Shown here piece after piece: positions 43,146-51,634 of a stretch of 64,000 bases of DNA. The stretch lies in the NCBI GenBank assembly GCA_964614605.1, contig CAZTLU010000001.1, forward strand, positions 1-64,000, read 5' to 3'. This stretch comes from Fimenecus sp964614605. GTDB taxonomy: Bacteria > Bacillota > Clostridia > Oscillospirales > Acutalibacteraceae. The notes below the pieces were generated by a model. That model was not told where the DNA came from, ran no database searches, and saw only the letters and a list, made by a program, of their open reading frames with translations. Both the position numbers and the translations under genes were made by a program. Numbering within the stretch: the stretch's first letter is position 1; each line of letters starts with the position of its first letter.

Positions 43146-44555
43146 TTATTTTGTGTTTCTTGGTAAAATCAAAGCAGTATGCGTACCTTCGCCGATTTTA
43201 CTCTCAATAAGCATTTCACCGCCATGAAGCTTAATTATTTCATCAGTAACCGCCAATCCAATACCACTTCCGCGGGCACTGTTATTTGCTTTATAAAACT
43301 TTTCACGAATTCTTGGTAAATCGTTCTTTGAGATACCGCAACCATTATCAGAAATACTGATTTTCACAGTTTTGTTGGTGCATTCAAACTGCACCTTTAC
43401 AAATCCGCCTTTTTTATTGTACTTAAAGCTATTGTCAATGATGTTAACAAAAGCCTGTTTAAGTCTGTTTTTATCTCCTGTGATATTGATTGCATTTTGC
43501 GGAATATCAACTATAAGCTCAATCCCCTCTCGCTCTGAACGCTCGCGGAAAACCTCGAGCACCTCGGAAAGCTCTTTAACAATATCAATTCGCGAAGTTT
43601 TAAGTGTCATTTTGCCGCTTTCCATACGCGAGAAATCGAGAAGTTCTTCAACTAAATCTGTAAGGCGTTCTGATTCATTGACAATTACATTGATTCCTTT
43701 ATCAACAATTTCGTCATTTTCTTTTGCATAACGAATTGTCTCGCCCCAGCCCTTGATGGCTGTTAAAGGGGTTCGCAATTCGTGGGAAACAGTAGATATG
43801 AATTCATTTTTCATTCTTTCAGTTTCGCTGATTTCGCGAGCCATATTATTTATTGTATCGCACAACTGACCAATTTCGTCATCATATTTATACTTTTCAA
43901 TTGAAGCCTTGAAATCACCTTTTGCAATTTTAGATGCGGTTTCATTGATTTTTCTGACGGGTCTGATAATAGAATTGATAAAGAACGCACCCGAAAGAAC
44001 GACAAAACCTACAAAAATTAGAACTAAAAAGAATATGAAAATCCATATTTTCCAAAGCTGTGCGTCAATATCTTCAAGTGAAATTATATAACGCACTGCA
44101 CCGCCGACGCTATTTTCATTTTCCGGCAAAATATAGGTCATTGCCATAACCTTTTCGCCGTTTTGCATTTCACCTATCCACTCTGCTTTGCCGCTTTCAT
44201 CTGCTTTTGCATATTTGTAATCGGGATAGCTTTCACCTTTAACCGAAAAGCCCGTTGACGAAACGACCACTTTGCCGTTTTTATCAATTACCCATACTTC
44301 CATAATGTTTTTATCGGAAAAATTGTCAACAAAGTTCTTACTCATTTTGATAAAATTTTCGTCGCTGACAGGTGTGGAAGAATTGAAATTAGACAAAACC
44401 ATTGTGGTCGCACGAGAATTAAGAGTCATTCTGACTGAATTATAATACTGTGTTTTAAAAATATAACCGATTACAATGCCGATAATAATAATCAACACAA
44501 TAATTCCCGTAAGTACAGTTAATGACCATCGTTTAACAATACTGTTTTTTATCAT
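43146..44555 (-). CDS. Membrane sensor histidine kinase
   Basis: A 469-residue sensor. N-terminal membrane helix (about 12-34), an extracytoplasmic sensing domain of dCACHE/sCACHE look (about 35-165), second helix (about 167-190), HAMP linker, HisKA with the phospho-site VSHELRTPLTAIKGW, and HATPase with NIIDNSFKYNKKG, DNGCGI and GSGIGLAV. The ATG at 44555 is used because AAAGGTGGT lies six bases before it; the TTG at 44573 is inside that site. The adjacent regulator gene and FG-GAP lipoprotein point to an envelope-sensing system. Signal unknown. Confidence 0.93.
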   Translation of the reverse strand: MIKNSIVKRWSLTVLTGIIVLIIIIGIVIGYIFKTQYYNSVRMTLNSRATTMVLSNFNSSTPVSDENFIKMSKNFVDNFSDKNIMEVWVIDKNGKVVVSSTGFSVKGESYPDYKYAKADESGKAEWIGEMQNGEKVMAMTYILPENENSVGGAVRYIISLEDIDAQLWKIWIFIFFLVLIFVGFVVLSGAFFINSIIRPVRKINETASKIAKGDFKASIEKYKYDDEIGQLCDTINNMAREISETERMKNEFISTVSHELRTPLTAIKGWGETIRYAKENDEIVDKGINVIVNESERLTDLVEELLDFSRMESGKMTLKTSRIDIVKELSEVLEVFRERSEREGIELIVDIPQNAINITGDKNRLKQAFVNIIDNSFKYNKKGGFVKVQFECTNKTVKISISDNGCGISKNDLPRIREKFYKANNSARGSGIGLAVTDEIIKLHGGEMLIESKIGEGTHTALILPRNTK

Positions 44556-44587
44556 ATCGGCACCACCTTTCAATACATTTTATAATT

Positions 44588-45292
44588 TTAAATCATCCAC
44601 TTATAGCCCATACCCCAGATGGTTGTCAAATGCTTGGGCTGTGAAGGCTCGTCTTCAATTTTATTTCTTAACCTATGTATGTTTACATCGACTACCTTTT
44701 CGTCGCCGTAATATGACTCGCCCCAGACAAATTTTAAAATTTCATTTCGGTCAAGAGCCACATTGGGATTTGAAAAAAAGTATTCCATAATTTGAAATTC
44801 AACTTGAGTCAAATCTATTGGCACACCATTTTTTGTCAAGGTGTGACTTCTCAAATCCAGCACAAACTCATTAAGAGAAATTGAATTATCAATTGTTTTT
44901 TCAACAGCATTTTCGGCAGTAAGCGACACTCGTCTGTAAACTGCGTCAATTCTTGCCATAAGCTCTGACGGTGAAAAGGGCTTAGTAACATAATCATCGG
45001 CGCCCACCATCAGTCCTGTTACCTTATCCATTTCTTGTGTTCTTGCGGTAAGCATAATAATACCAAGACGCTTGCTTTTGTTACGAAGGTATTTACACAC
45101 TTCAAGCCCATCAATAACGGGCATCATAATATCAAGAATTGCTATGTCAATTTCGTTGCTGTGTTCGTCAAAAAGCTTTATCGCTTCTTCTCCATTTGAA
45201 GCTTCAAAAACCTCGTATCCGCTACGTTTTAAATTGATTACAACAAAATCGCGGATAGAAGCTTCGTCTTCTGCAATTAAAACACATTTCAT
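44588..45292 (-). CDS. OmpR/PhoB-type response regulator
   Basis: A 234-residue DNA-binding regulator. The receiver has the acidic pair AEDE (7-10), phospho-acceptor Asp54 in LDIMMP, and KPF; the C-terminal winged helix (about 135-234) ends WGMGYKWMI. It lies 32 bases before its kinase and four bases after the lipoprotein stop, with AGGTG as ribosome site. Its regulon is unknown. Confidence 0.94.
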   Translation of the reverse strand: MKCVLIAEDEASIRDFVVINLKRSGYEVFEASNGEEAIKLFDEHSNEIDIAILDIMMPVIDGLEVCKYLRNKSKRLGIIMLTARTQEMDKVTGLMVGADDYVTKPFSPSELMARIDAVYRRVSLTAENAVEKTIDNSISLNEFVLDLRSHTLTKNGVPIDLTQVEFQIMEYFFSNPNVALDRNEILKFVWGESYYGDEKVVDVNIHRLRNKIEDEPSQPKHLTTIWGMGYKWMI

Positions 45293-45295
45293 AAA

Positions 45296-46675
45296 TTACA
45301 CCTGCTCTGTAATAACAAAATTTTCATTAATAAATTCAACAATGCTCTCGGAATTCACATTATCAAGCATTAAATAGCCATACACATACGCGCCTTTTTC
45401 ATCAAGCTTGGTATATCCAAAATCATTTTCATCCCAATTGAGCTTTGAAAAGGCTCTGACAGAAAACAGCTCACTGCCAAGCGTACCGTTTTCATCAAGG
45501 GAATGGAAGGTAAGCGTCGTTGTATCTGTATTATAAACAACCGTAATTTTTTCAATTGCATCTTCAGAAAATACAAACATATAACCATAAGTTGAATTCA
45601 GTAAACATTTAAAATCGGCAACCACCGAGTTTTCCTGAAGTTCAGACCAAACAGTAAGATTCAAGGGCATTGCTTCGTCAACATCAGCAGAAATACTTGT
45701 TCCTGATGTTAATGTTTCAAGAGTAGGTATTTCAACAATTCCGTCATTATCTATGTCTTGCGAGTTTGTACGCACATCACGAAGAGTAAGCGGAGCTTCT
45801 GAAATGTTGCTTTCATACAACGGCAATTTGATTGCAAAATCGCTATGAGAAATATCAATTACCTCTGTAAGAACACCTGTTTCACTTATGAGGCCGTCGA
45901 CATAAAGTCTTGTGTGCACCACATCTTCCGAAACATAGTTATCGGTTACGATATTTAAAATCTCTAACATACCGGTCATTGTGAATTCTTCTTCATTAGC
46001 AACCTCATATGCTGAATTAAAGCTGATTATTCTACCGACAGTGCTCTTTGTCTGATTTGAAAGGTCTATATTCAATACAAAAAGTTCATCACTATTATCA
46101 CCATTCAAGTCATCAACAAAAGCCTTTGTAAACACTTCAGTTTTTATTAAAGTTAAAGCGCTGCCGTTATAACTATAAATTGTCATTGTACGGTTACGCG
46201 ATGAACCGAAATCAGAAAAACTTGTAAGCTCGACTTGCGAGGTGGAACTCCAGCTTATAACAAGCTCCATAACTCCATCGCCGTTAATATCGGCAAAATT
46301 GACCTCGTAAATATCAGTTCCTCTGCCCTTTATATTTGAAATGCACGACCAATTACCATCAATTTTTTTAAAGGTACTCACATACGCAACATCTTCAATA
46401 GCCGGGTCAGAAAAGAAAACAAAAGCTTCTTGAATTCCGTCATTATCAAGGTCATAAAACAAATATGATGAACGGTTGTCACCACTCATCGGCGTCTTCA
46501 TAATAACACTTTCACTATATTTGACGGAATCTTCAAATGCTTCTTGCAAAAGACTACTGTCGCCGCTCAATTTCGGTGGCCGCATAAGACTATCAACCGA
46601 AGCAATATTAAAATCGCAACCCGACAAGGAAAGACAGACAACTGCCACAACAAGAATTGATATTATTTTTTTCAT
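45296..46675 (-). CDS. FG-GAP/VCBS-like repeat lipoprotein
   Basis: A 459-residue predicted lipoprotein (lipobox Cys20 in LSLSGC). It carries at least four calcium-loop-like repeats of the FG-GAP/VCBS type: DLDNDGIQE, DINGDGVME, DLNGDNSDE and DIDNDGIVE, spread along the extracytoplasmic region and typical of beta-propeller or integrin-like folds. No enzymatic motif is visible. It lies between cdaR and the response regulator gene, so it may supply an external input to the two-component system. That link is inference. Confidence 0.75.
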   Translation of the reverse strand: MKKIISILVVAVVCLSLSGCDFNIASVDSLMRPPKLSGDSSLLQEAFEDSVKYSESVIMKTPMSGDNRSSYLFYDLDNDGIQEAFVFFSDPAIEDVAYVSTFKKIDGNWSCISNIKGRGTDIYEVNFADINGDGVMELVISWSSTSQVELTSFSDFGSSRNRTMTIYSYNGSALTLIKTEVFTKAFVDDLNGDNSDELFVLNIDLSNQTKSTVGRIISFNSAYEVANEEEFTMTGMLEILNIVTDNYVSEDVVHTRLYVDGLISETGVLTEVIDISHSDFAIKLPLYESNISEAPLTLRDVRTNSQDIDNDGIVEIPTLETLTSGTSISADVDEAMPLNLTVWSELQENSVVADFKCLLNSTYGYMFVFSEDAIEKITVVYNTDTTTLTFHSLDENGTLGSELFSVRAFSKLNWDENDFGYTKLDEKGAYVYGYLMLDNVNSESIVEFINENFVITEQV

Positions 46676-46694
46676 TGTCTGTCACCTCTCTTTT

Positions 46695-47999
46695 TTATTC
46701 CGTTGCTTCTACTAAAACTTTAATATCGTACTTACCGAATGCCCAGCAATCGTATTCACTACTAACAATTACAGTACCTTGTAATGTTTTTGTGTCAGCA
46801 GTAATTGTTTTATCTGTTGTGTCAAGTTCAATTGCCAAATCATCAGCAGTTATCAAATCAATGTCTTCTTGCGGACCAACAAGTGTAACAGTGATATCCT
46901 TTGTTGTATTAAGAGTTACATTAAAATCGTCACGCGAATTCTTGATTGTGATGCTCGTTACGGGAACTGAAAGAGTTTTTGAACTCATTGAAGAAGCATT
47001 AATGGTGATTTTAAAACGCTTTACGCTTGAATCCGTAATTTTATATGAATTTATTGTGTCGGCATCAACCGTAAAAGTATTATAACTGTCTGCAATATCT
47101 GCAAAATCAATTGTGTCAACTATAAATGACTTTGTTGTTTCAACTGCATCAACAGGAATAGCAACCTTGACGCTTGACGGACTTACAGTATATTTCATAG
47201 GATTGCTTATGAATCCTGAAGGGGCATTTTTAAATTCAACTGCAGTTGGTAATGTTACAACCTTTAAAACGGGAACAGTCATTGTAATATCGTCAACTGT
47301 GTTTATTCTTGAATATTCAAGTGTAGAACCATCATTTGTAATTATTTTAATTTCGGGGTCAAAAGTTGTTGTTTTTTCAAGCACTTTATCAACATTTACA
47401 GCGGCTGAAACGCTATTTATTCTGTTAATTTCAGTTGCAGGACCGCTAATAAGCACCGTGTTTTTTGAGAACACCACATCACCGAGAAGGCAATCATCAG
47501 GAACAATCGAGTCAAGTGCGGACTCTATATTGGAGGATAGCGCCATTTCAACTTCTTTGTATGTATCAAAATACACCTCTATGTACGTCGATGATGAAGA
47601 CGCAATTGTAAAATCATCAGAACTATCCTTAGGTGTAATTTTAAGTTGAAGGGTTTTTGTGCCTGAGCTGTCAACATAATTTGTATTTGCTACAACATCA
47701 ATATCATTTGCATCCAGTGATGAGAGAATATATTTTTTACCTTTAACAGTAACATCAACAGTAAACTCAGATTCACCAAAAATCTGTAAGCCTAACTGCT
47801 CGGGAATACTGTTTTCAAGGTTAATCTGCACGGGAATTCCGGTTATTACCTTTGTAACCTCTGGACTTTTTTCAATTGCTACCCACATCCACAAAGCGAA
47901 TGAGATTAGAATAGAAGCAATCATTAAAAAGCGGTTATTTCTGATTAAGGCAGAAAAGGAAAATCCCGACTTTTTAGCATAATCTTTTTTATTTTCCAT
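46695..47999 (-). CDS. cdaR: CdaR (YbbR-domain) regulator of c-di-AMP synthase
   Basis: Membrane-anchored partner that tunes CdaA. The 434-residue protein has a short basic cytoplasmic start, one membrane helix (about 22-40), then about four extracytoplasmic YbbR repeats of roughly 80-100 residues (recurring VPV.....SIT / V.V.G patterns). ATG at 47999 follows GAGGTGG; the GTG at 48008 lies in that site. It overlaps the end of cdaA by 11 bases. In most Firmicutes glmM follows; here a lipoprotein and a two-component system follow instead. Confidence 0.92.
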   Translation of the reverse strand: MENKKDYAKKSGFSFSALIRNNRFLMIASILISFALWMWVAIEKSPEVTKVITGIPVQINLENSIPEQLGLQIFGESEFTVDVTVKGKKYILSSLDANDIDVVANTNYVDSSGTKTLQLKITPKDSSDDFTIASSSSTYIEVYFDTYKEVEMALSSNIESALDSIVPDDCLLGDVVFSKNTVLISGPATEINRINSVSAAVNVDKVLEKTTTFDPEIKIITNDGSTLEYSRINTVDDITMTVPVLKVVTLPTAVEFKNAPSGFISNPMKYTVSPSSVKVAIPVDAVETTKSFIVDTIDFADIADSYNTFTVDADTINSYKITDSSVKRFKITINASSMSSKTLSVPVTSITIKNSRDDFNVTLNTTKDITVTLVGPQEDIDLITADDLAIELDTTDKTITADTKTLQGTVIVSSEYDCWAFGKYDIKVLVEATE

Positions 48000-48870
48000 T
48001 TTTTCCACCTCTCAAAATCTTCTTTAATTTACTTGTATCGCTATCATTTTCATTTGTAAAATTCTTAGTGAGAATTTCTCGAAGGTCACCAACAGAAATA
48101 TTTCTCTTAAGGGTTCCTTTTTCAGCCACCGAAATTGCTCCGGTTTCTTCTGAAACAACAACTACTATGGCGTCACTTGTTTCACTAATACCGATAGCAG
48201 CACGGTGCCTTGTGCCTAATTCACTGCTCAACTGTGTGTTGCTTGTCAACGGCAAAATACAACCTGCTGAAACAACTCTGCCATTTTTAATTACTGTCGC
48301 ACCATCGTGCATGGGTGCTTTCGGGAAGAATATATTGCCGATAAGCTCTGTTGTAACCTTCGCATCAAGCTGCGTTCCGGTTTTTGAAATTTCCCCTAAC
48401 AAAGTTTCTTTTTCAAAAACAATCAGAGCACCGATTTGCTTGTCGCTCATATCAGTACAAGCACGGCAAACACTGTTAATTGAATTTTTAATATTTTCCT
48501 GAAGCTCGGTTTCATCTTTATTTTTAAAGTTCAAAATATTTAAAACAGATACGGAGCTTCTGCCCATACTCTCAAGTGCGTGACGAATTTCAGGAGCAAA
48601 AATTACAACAAGAATCATAATCATATTACCGAAAATAAAGCTTAAGATAAATTCACTTGCCTGCATCTCGAAAAGTGTTACTACAAGATAGATTCCCGCA
48701 AGTAAAAGCACACCCTTTGCAAGCTGAAACGCACGGGTTTCACGAATAAGCTTGATTGCACTGTAAATGACAAAAGCGACAAGCAATACATCAAGCAAAT
48801 CACTTATACCGTTAAATGACAGCAACGCTCTTTTAACCTGCTCAAATAACTCCATAAAAAAATCTGCCAT
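47989..48870 (-). CDS. cdaA: Diadenylate cyclase CdaA
   Basis: Membrane enzyme that makes c-di-AMP from two ATP. The 293-residue protein has three N-terminal membrane helices (about 25-95) and a DAC domain with DGA (189-191) and RHR (221-223), the active-site motifs. The start at 48870 gives the usual N-terminus; upstream in-frame methionines have no ribosome site. It overlaps cdaR by 11 bases. c-di-AMP is essential in most Firmicutes and links potassium, turgor and wall growth. Confidence 0.95.
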   Translation of the reverse strand: MADFFMELFEQVKRALLSFNGISDLLDVLLVAFVIYSAIKLIRETRAFQLAKGVLLLAGIYLVVTLFEMQASEFILSFIFGNMIMILVVIFAPEIRHALESMGRSSVSVLNILNFKNKDETELQENIKNSINSVCRACTDMSDKQIGALIVFEKETLLGEISKTGTQLDAKVTTELIGNIFFPKAPMHDGATVIKNGRVVSAGCILPLTSNTQLSSELGTRHRAAIGISETSDAIVVVVSEETGAISVAEKGTLKRNISVGDLREILTKNFTNENDSDTSKLKKILRGGKNGK

Positions 48871-48986
48871 AATAATTTTCTCACTCATTTCAAAATAAAA
48901 ATACAATATATTGTAAAAAATCCGTAAACAAAGTGTTAAATACCTACGGATATACATATTCACAATATATTGTATCACAACTTATT

Positions 48987-50129
48987 CTATTTTGCAATTT
49001 TTCTGACAGAATTTATTAAAAAATCTATATCACTTTTTTTAGTATAAACTGACGGTGAAATCCTTACTGTCCCTGTGTCTTCAGTTCTAAATTTTCGGTG
49101 AGCCAACGGAGCACAATGAAGCCCCGCCCTGACAGCGATACCGTCTGCCGAAAGCAGAGCCGCAACCTCTTCACTATGCATATTTTTCACATTAAAAGAA
49201 ACTATTGGCATTAAGTTTTGTCTTCGGTCAAAAAAGTCTGTATATAAAATTACATTTTTATTTTGCTGAAGTCTGCTTTGTAAATATCTCATCAATGAAA
49301 TTTCATGATGATAAATGTTCTCAACACCAATATTTTTAATATAATCAACGGCTTTTGAAAGCCCTATAATACCCTGCACATTAGGAGTTCCGCTTTCAAA
49401 GCGGTCGGGTAAATTTTCGGGTTGATTATTGTCAGCAGAATTACTGCCCGTACCGCCCTCAACAATTGTGTCAAGGTAAATTTCATCCTTTAATATCATA
49501 ACACCCGTACCTGCAGGTCCCATAAGACCTTTGTGCCCCGCACAACAGATAATATCAATTTCATCACGCATCATATTGATAGGCAAAGAGCCTGCAATTT
49601 GCGCACAATCCATAATAAAAATCAAATTATTACGGTGTGCAAGTCTTGCAAGAAGTCTGTATGGCGGAATAATTCCGAAAACGTTTGATGCACCCGTACA
49701 GATAATTGCCACTGTATTTTCGTTTATACAGTTTTTGAAATTTTGCACAGTTTTGTACGCATCAAATTCCACTCGTGCAATGCTGTAATCGGCAATCCCA
49801 TCTTTTTTGAGTTTTGCTACAGGTCTGAAAACCGCATTATGCTCTAAATCGGAAATCACAAAATGAGAGCCAGCTTTTGCAAGCCCTTTTACAGCCATAT
49901 TCAAAGCCGTTGTACAGTTATATGTGATAATAACATTTTCCACCGACGGCGCGCCGAACATATCTGCCAGCTTTTTGCGACAAAGATAAATCTGCTCGGT
50001 GGTTTCAAGCGCCATATCATAAGCACCGCGACCCGAATTGCCTCCGAATTTATTATAGGCTTCAAAAACAGACTGAACAACACTTTTTGGTTTTGGATAT
50101 GAAGTCGCACTGTTATCAAGATAAATCAA
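48987..50129 (-). CDS. Cysteine desulfurase-like aminotransferase class V protein
   Basis: PLP enzyme releasing sulfur from cysteine (or selenium from selenocysteine). The 380-residue protein has the N-terminal block YLDNSATSYPKP, HNA in LEHNAVFRP, DCAQ, and the PLP-Lys in CCAGHKGLMGPAGTG. A C-terminal Cys in LHCAPLAHR could be the persulfide site. It starts at a TTG right after the DUF3343 stop, so the pair is coupled. Such pairs are typical of clostridial families that may serve selenium or sulfur trafficking rather than general Fe-S assembly; no iscU/sufU adjoins. Confidence 0.88.
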   Translation of the reverse strand: MIYLDNSATSYPKPKSVVQSVFEAYNKFGGNSGRGAYDMALETTEQIYLCRKKLADMFGAPSVENVIITYNCTTALNMAVKGLAKAGSHFVISDLEHNAVFRPVAKLKKDGIADYSIARVEFDAYKTVQNFKNCINENTVAIICTGASNVFGIIPPYRLLARLAHRNNLIFIMDCAQIAGSLPINMMRDEIDIICCAGHKGLMGPAGTGVMILKDEIYLDTIVEGGTGSNSADNNQPENLPDRFESGTPNVQGIIGLSKAVDYIKNIGVENIYHHEISLMRYLQSRLQQNKNVILYTDFFDRRQNLMPIVSFNVKNMHSEEVAALLSADGIAVRAGLHCAPLAHRKFRTEDTGTVRISPSVYTKKSDIDFLINSVRKIAK

Positions 50130-50348
50130 TTATATCATCTCATATCCGATATATTTCACTCTGTTCAAATTAAGCATATTGATAATTTTTTCTGCATTTC
50201 CGGTAACAATAAGACTATAGCCGCAACCCTCATTTTTTCTTGGATTAGGATTTTTTCTTATAGTTACTTTACCTCCGTTTTTTTCAGCTATTTCCTTTGC
50301 TTTTAAGGCGTATGTCACGGAGGAAAACCTTATTATAGCTTTATTCAT
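50130..50348 (-). CDS. DUF3343 putative Se/S-carrier-like protein
   Basis: A 72-residue protein of the DUF3343 family. One recurrent feature, CGYSL with a Cys near position 42, is present. DUF3343 has been proposed as a selenium or sulfur carrier that works with a cysteine desulfurase-like enzyme, which lies immediately downstream here. ATG at 50348 is preferred over a GTG within AGGTGGTG. It heads the long minus-strand cluster. Carrier function is inference from family and context. Confidence 0.85.
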   Translation of the reverse strand: MNKAIIRFSSVTYALKAKEIAEKNGGKVTIRKNPNPRKNEGCGYSLIVTGNAEKIINMLNLNRVKYIGYEMI

Positions 50349-50367
50349 TGTAAACACCACCTGTTCT

Positions 50368-50396
50368 ATTTTATGGCGGTATTATTTTTTTGATAA
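50368..50396 (-). promoter_or_regulatory. Possible promoter for the long minus-strand cluster
   Basis: Minus-strand -35 TTATCA (50391-50396), 17-base spacer, -10 TAAAAT (50368-50373), 20 bases from the DUF3343 ATG. The -35 is weak (4/6), and the leader would be very short. Confidence 0.4.
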
Positions 50397-50397
50397 A

Positions 50398-50423
50398 AGA
50401 AAAACCCGTCTTTGACGGGTTGA
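50398..50423 (-). terminator. Intrinsic terminator of ispF
   Basis: Stem AACCCGTC (50403-50410) with GACGGGTT (50414-50421); read on the minus strand it is followed by TTTTTCTTTTATC. It lies a few bases after the ispF stop and separates that operon from the DUF3343-headed cluster. Confidence 0.85.
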
Positions 50424-50425
50424 GT

Positions 50426-50923
50426 TTATATAAACTTGATTTTTTTCTTTTCTTCTACAAGGCAAACACAGTGAGCGGCAATCCCCTCTTTTGCACCTGT
50501 AAATCCAAGCTTTTCTTCTGTTGTTGCCTTGACACTTACATAATTGATGGAGATTTCAAGAGCCTCTGCAATGTTTGCGCGCATTAAATCAATGTAAGGC
50601 GCAAGCTTTGGTGCTTGGGCGAGTACTGTAGCATCAATATTGTTGATTGAATAGCCCTTTGATTTAACAAGTGCAACAACTTTTTTGAGTAGCACAAGGC
50701 TATCTGCATTTTTAAAGCTTTCGTCTGTATCAGGGAAATGCTTACCAATATCGCCCAAAGCGCAGGCACCGAGAAGAGAATCAGAAATCGCGTGAAGCAA
50801 CACATCTGCATCTGAATGTCCTAAAAGACCGATTCCGTTATTTTCAATTTCAACACCGCCAAGGATGAGCTTTCTGCCCTCAACAAGACGGTGAACATCG
50901 TAACCGTGACCGATTCTTAACAT
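50426..50923 (-). CDS. ispF: 2-C-methyl-D-erythritol 2,4-cyclodiphosphate synthase
   Basis: MEP-pathway enzyme that cyclises CDP-ME 2-phosphate. The 165-residue protein shows GHGYDVHR (about 5-12) and GHSDADVLLHAISDSLLGA (about 34-52), which hold the metal-binding Asp and His. GGGAG precedes the ATG, two bases after the ispD stop. A strong terminator follows. Confidence 0.96.
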   Translation of the reverse strand: MLRIGHGYDVHRLVEGRKLILGGVEIENNGIGLLGHSDADVLLHAISDSLLGACALGDIGKHFPDTDESFKNADSLVLLKKVVALVKSKGYSINNIDATVLAQAPKLAPYIDLMRANIAEALEISINYVSVKATTEEKLGFTGAKEGIAAHCVCLVEEKKKIKFI

Positions 50924-50925
50924 TT

Positions 50926-51621
50926 TTATTTCTCCCTTCGCGCAAGATAGGATTCTGCAAGAGCAATATCTTCAGGTGTAGTGATTTTTATATTTTCATA
51001 ATCACCGTCAACAAATTTCACTGTACCGCCATTTGCCTCAATAAGCATACAATCATCTGTAAAATCTTTACTGTTTGGTACATTTTCAACTGCATTGAGA
51101 TATAAAGACTTTGAAAAGATTTGCGGAGTTTGTACCGCACGCATAACACTGCGGTCAGGTGTTGAAATTATGTCATTAAGCTCATTTACGACCTTAAGCG
51201 TATCTTTAACCCTCACTCCTGTTGTAGCAACACCACAATCAATTGCCATCGAAAGTGTGTCAGCAATAACCTTTTCAGTAACAAGAGGTCTTGCGCCGTC
51301 GTGAATAGCAACAAAATCTGCCTTTTCGTAACAAGCACAAACACCGTTATAAACGCTCAATTGTCTTGTTGCACCGCCTTCAACAATTTTGGCAACCTTT
51401 GAAAAACCGTACTTTTCAACAGTTTCTCTTATTGCTTCAATATCGGCAGCACGGGTAACAACAACAATTTCATCAATGTGCGAACAATCTTGGAAAGCCT
51501 TTATTGAGCGGGCAATAACTGACATATTTCCAATTTCAAGGAACTGCTTGTTTATTCCTCCCATTCTTGAGGAGTTACCCGCCGACACAATAACGGCAGA
51601 AACGAAATATTCACCGCTCAT
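50926..51621 (-). CDS. ispD: 2-C-methyl-D-erythritol 4-phosphate cytidylyltransferase
   Basis: MEP-pathway enzyme that joins CTP to methylerythritol phosphate. The 231-residue protein has VSAGNSSRMGG (about 12-22), the nucleotide-binding signature, VAIHDGARPLV and the conserved RAVQTPQIF. GGAG precedes the ATG, 13 bases after the aminotransferase stop. It is coupled to ispF, giving consecutive pathway steps flanking ispE, which is not here. Confidence 0.95.
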   Translation of the reverse strand: MSGEYFVSAVIVSAGNSSRMGGINKQFLEIGNMSVIARSIKAFQDCSHIDEIVVVTRAADIEAIRETVEKYGFSKVAKIVEGGATRQLSVYNGVCACYEKADFVAIHDGARPLVTEKVIADTLSMAIDCGVATTGVRVKDTLKVVNELNDIISTPDRSVMRAVQTPQIFSKSLYLNAVENVPNSKDFTDDCMLIEANGGTVKFVDGDYENIKITTPEDIALAESYLARREK

Positions 51622-51634
51622 AATAATTCTCCAA

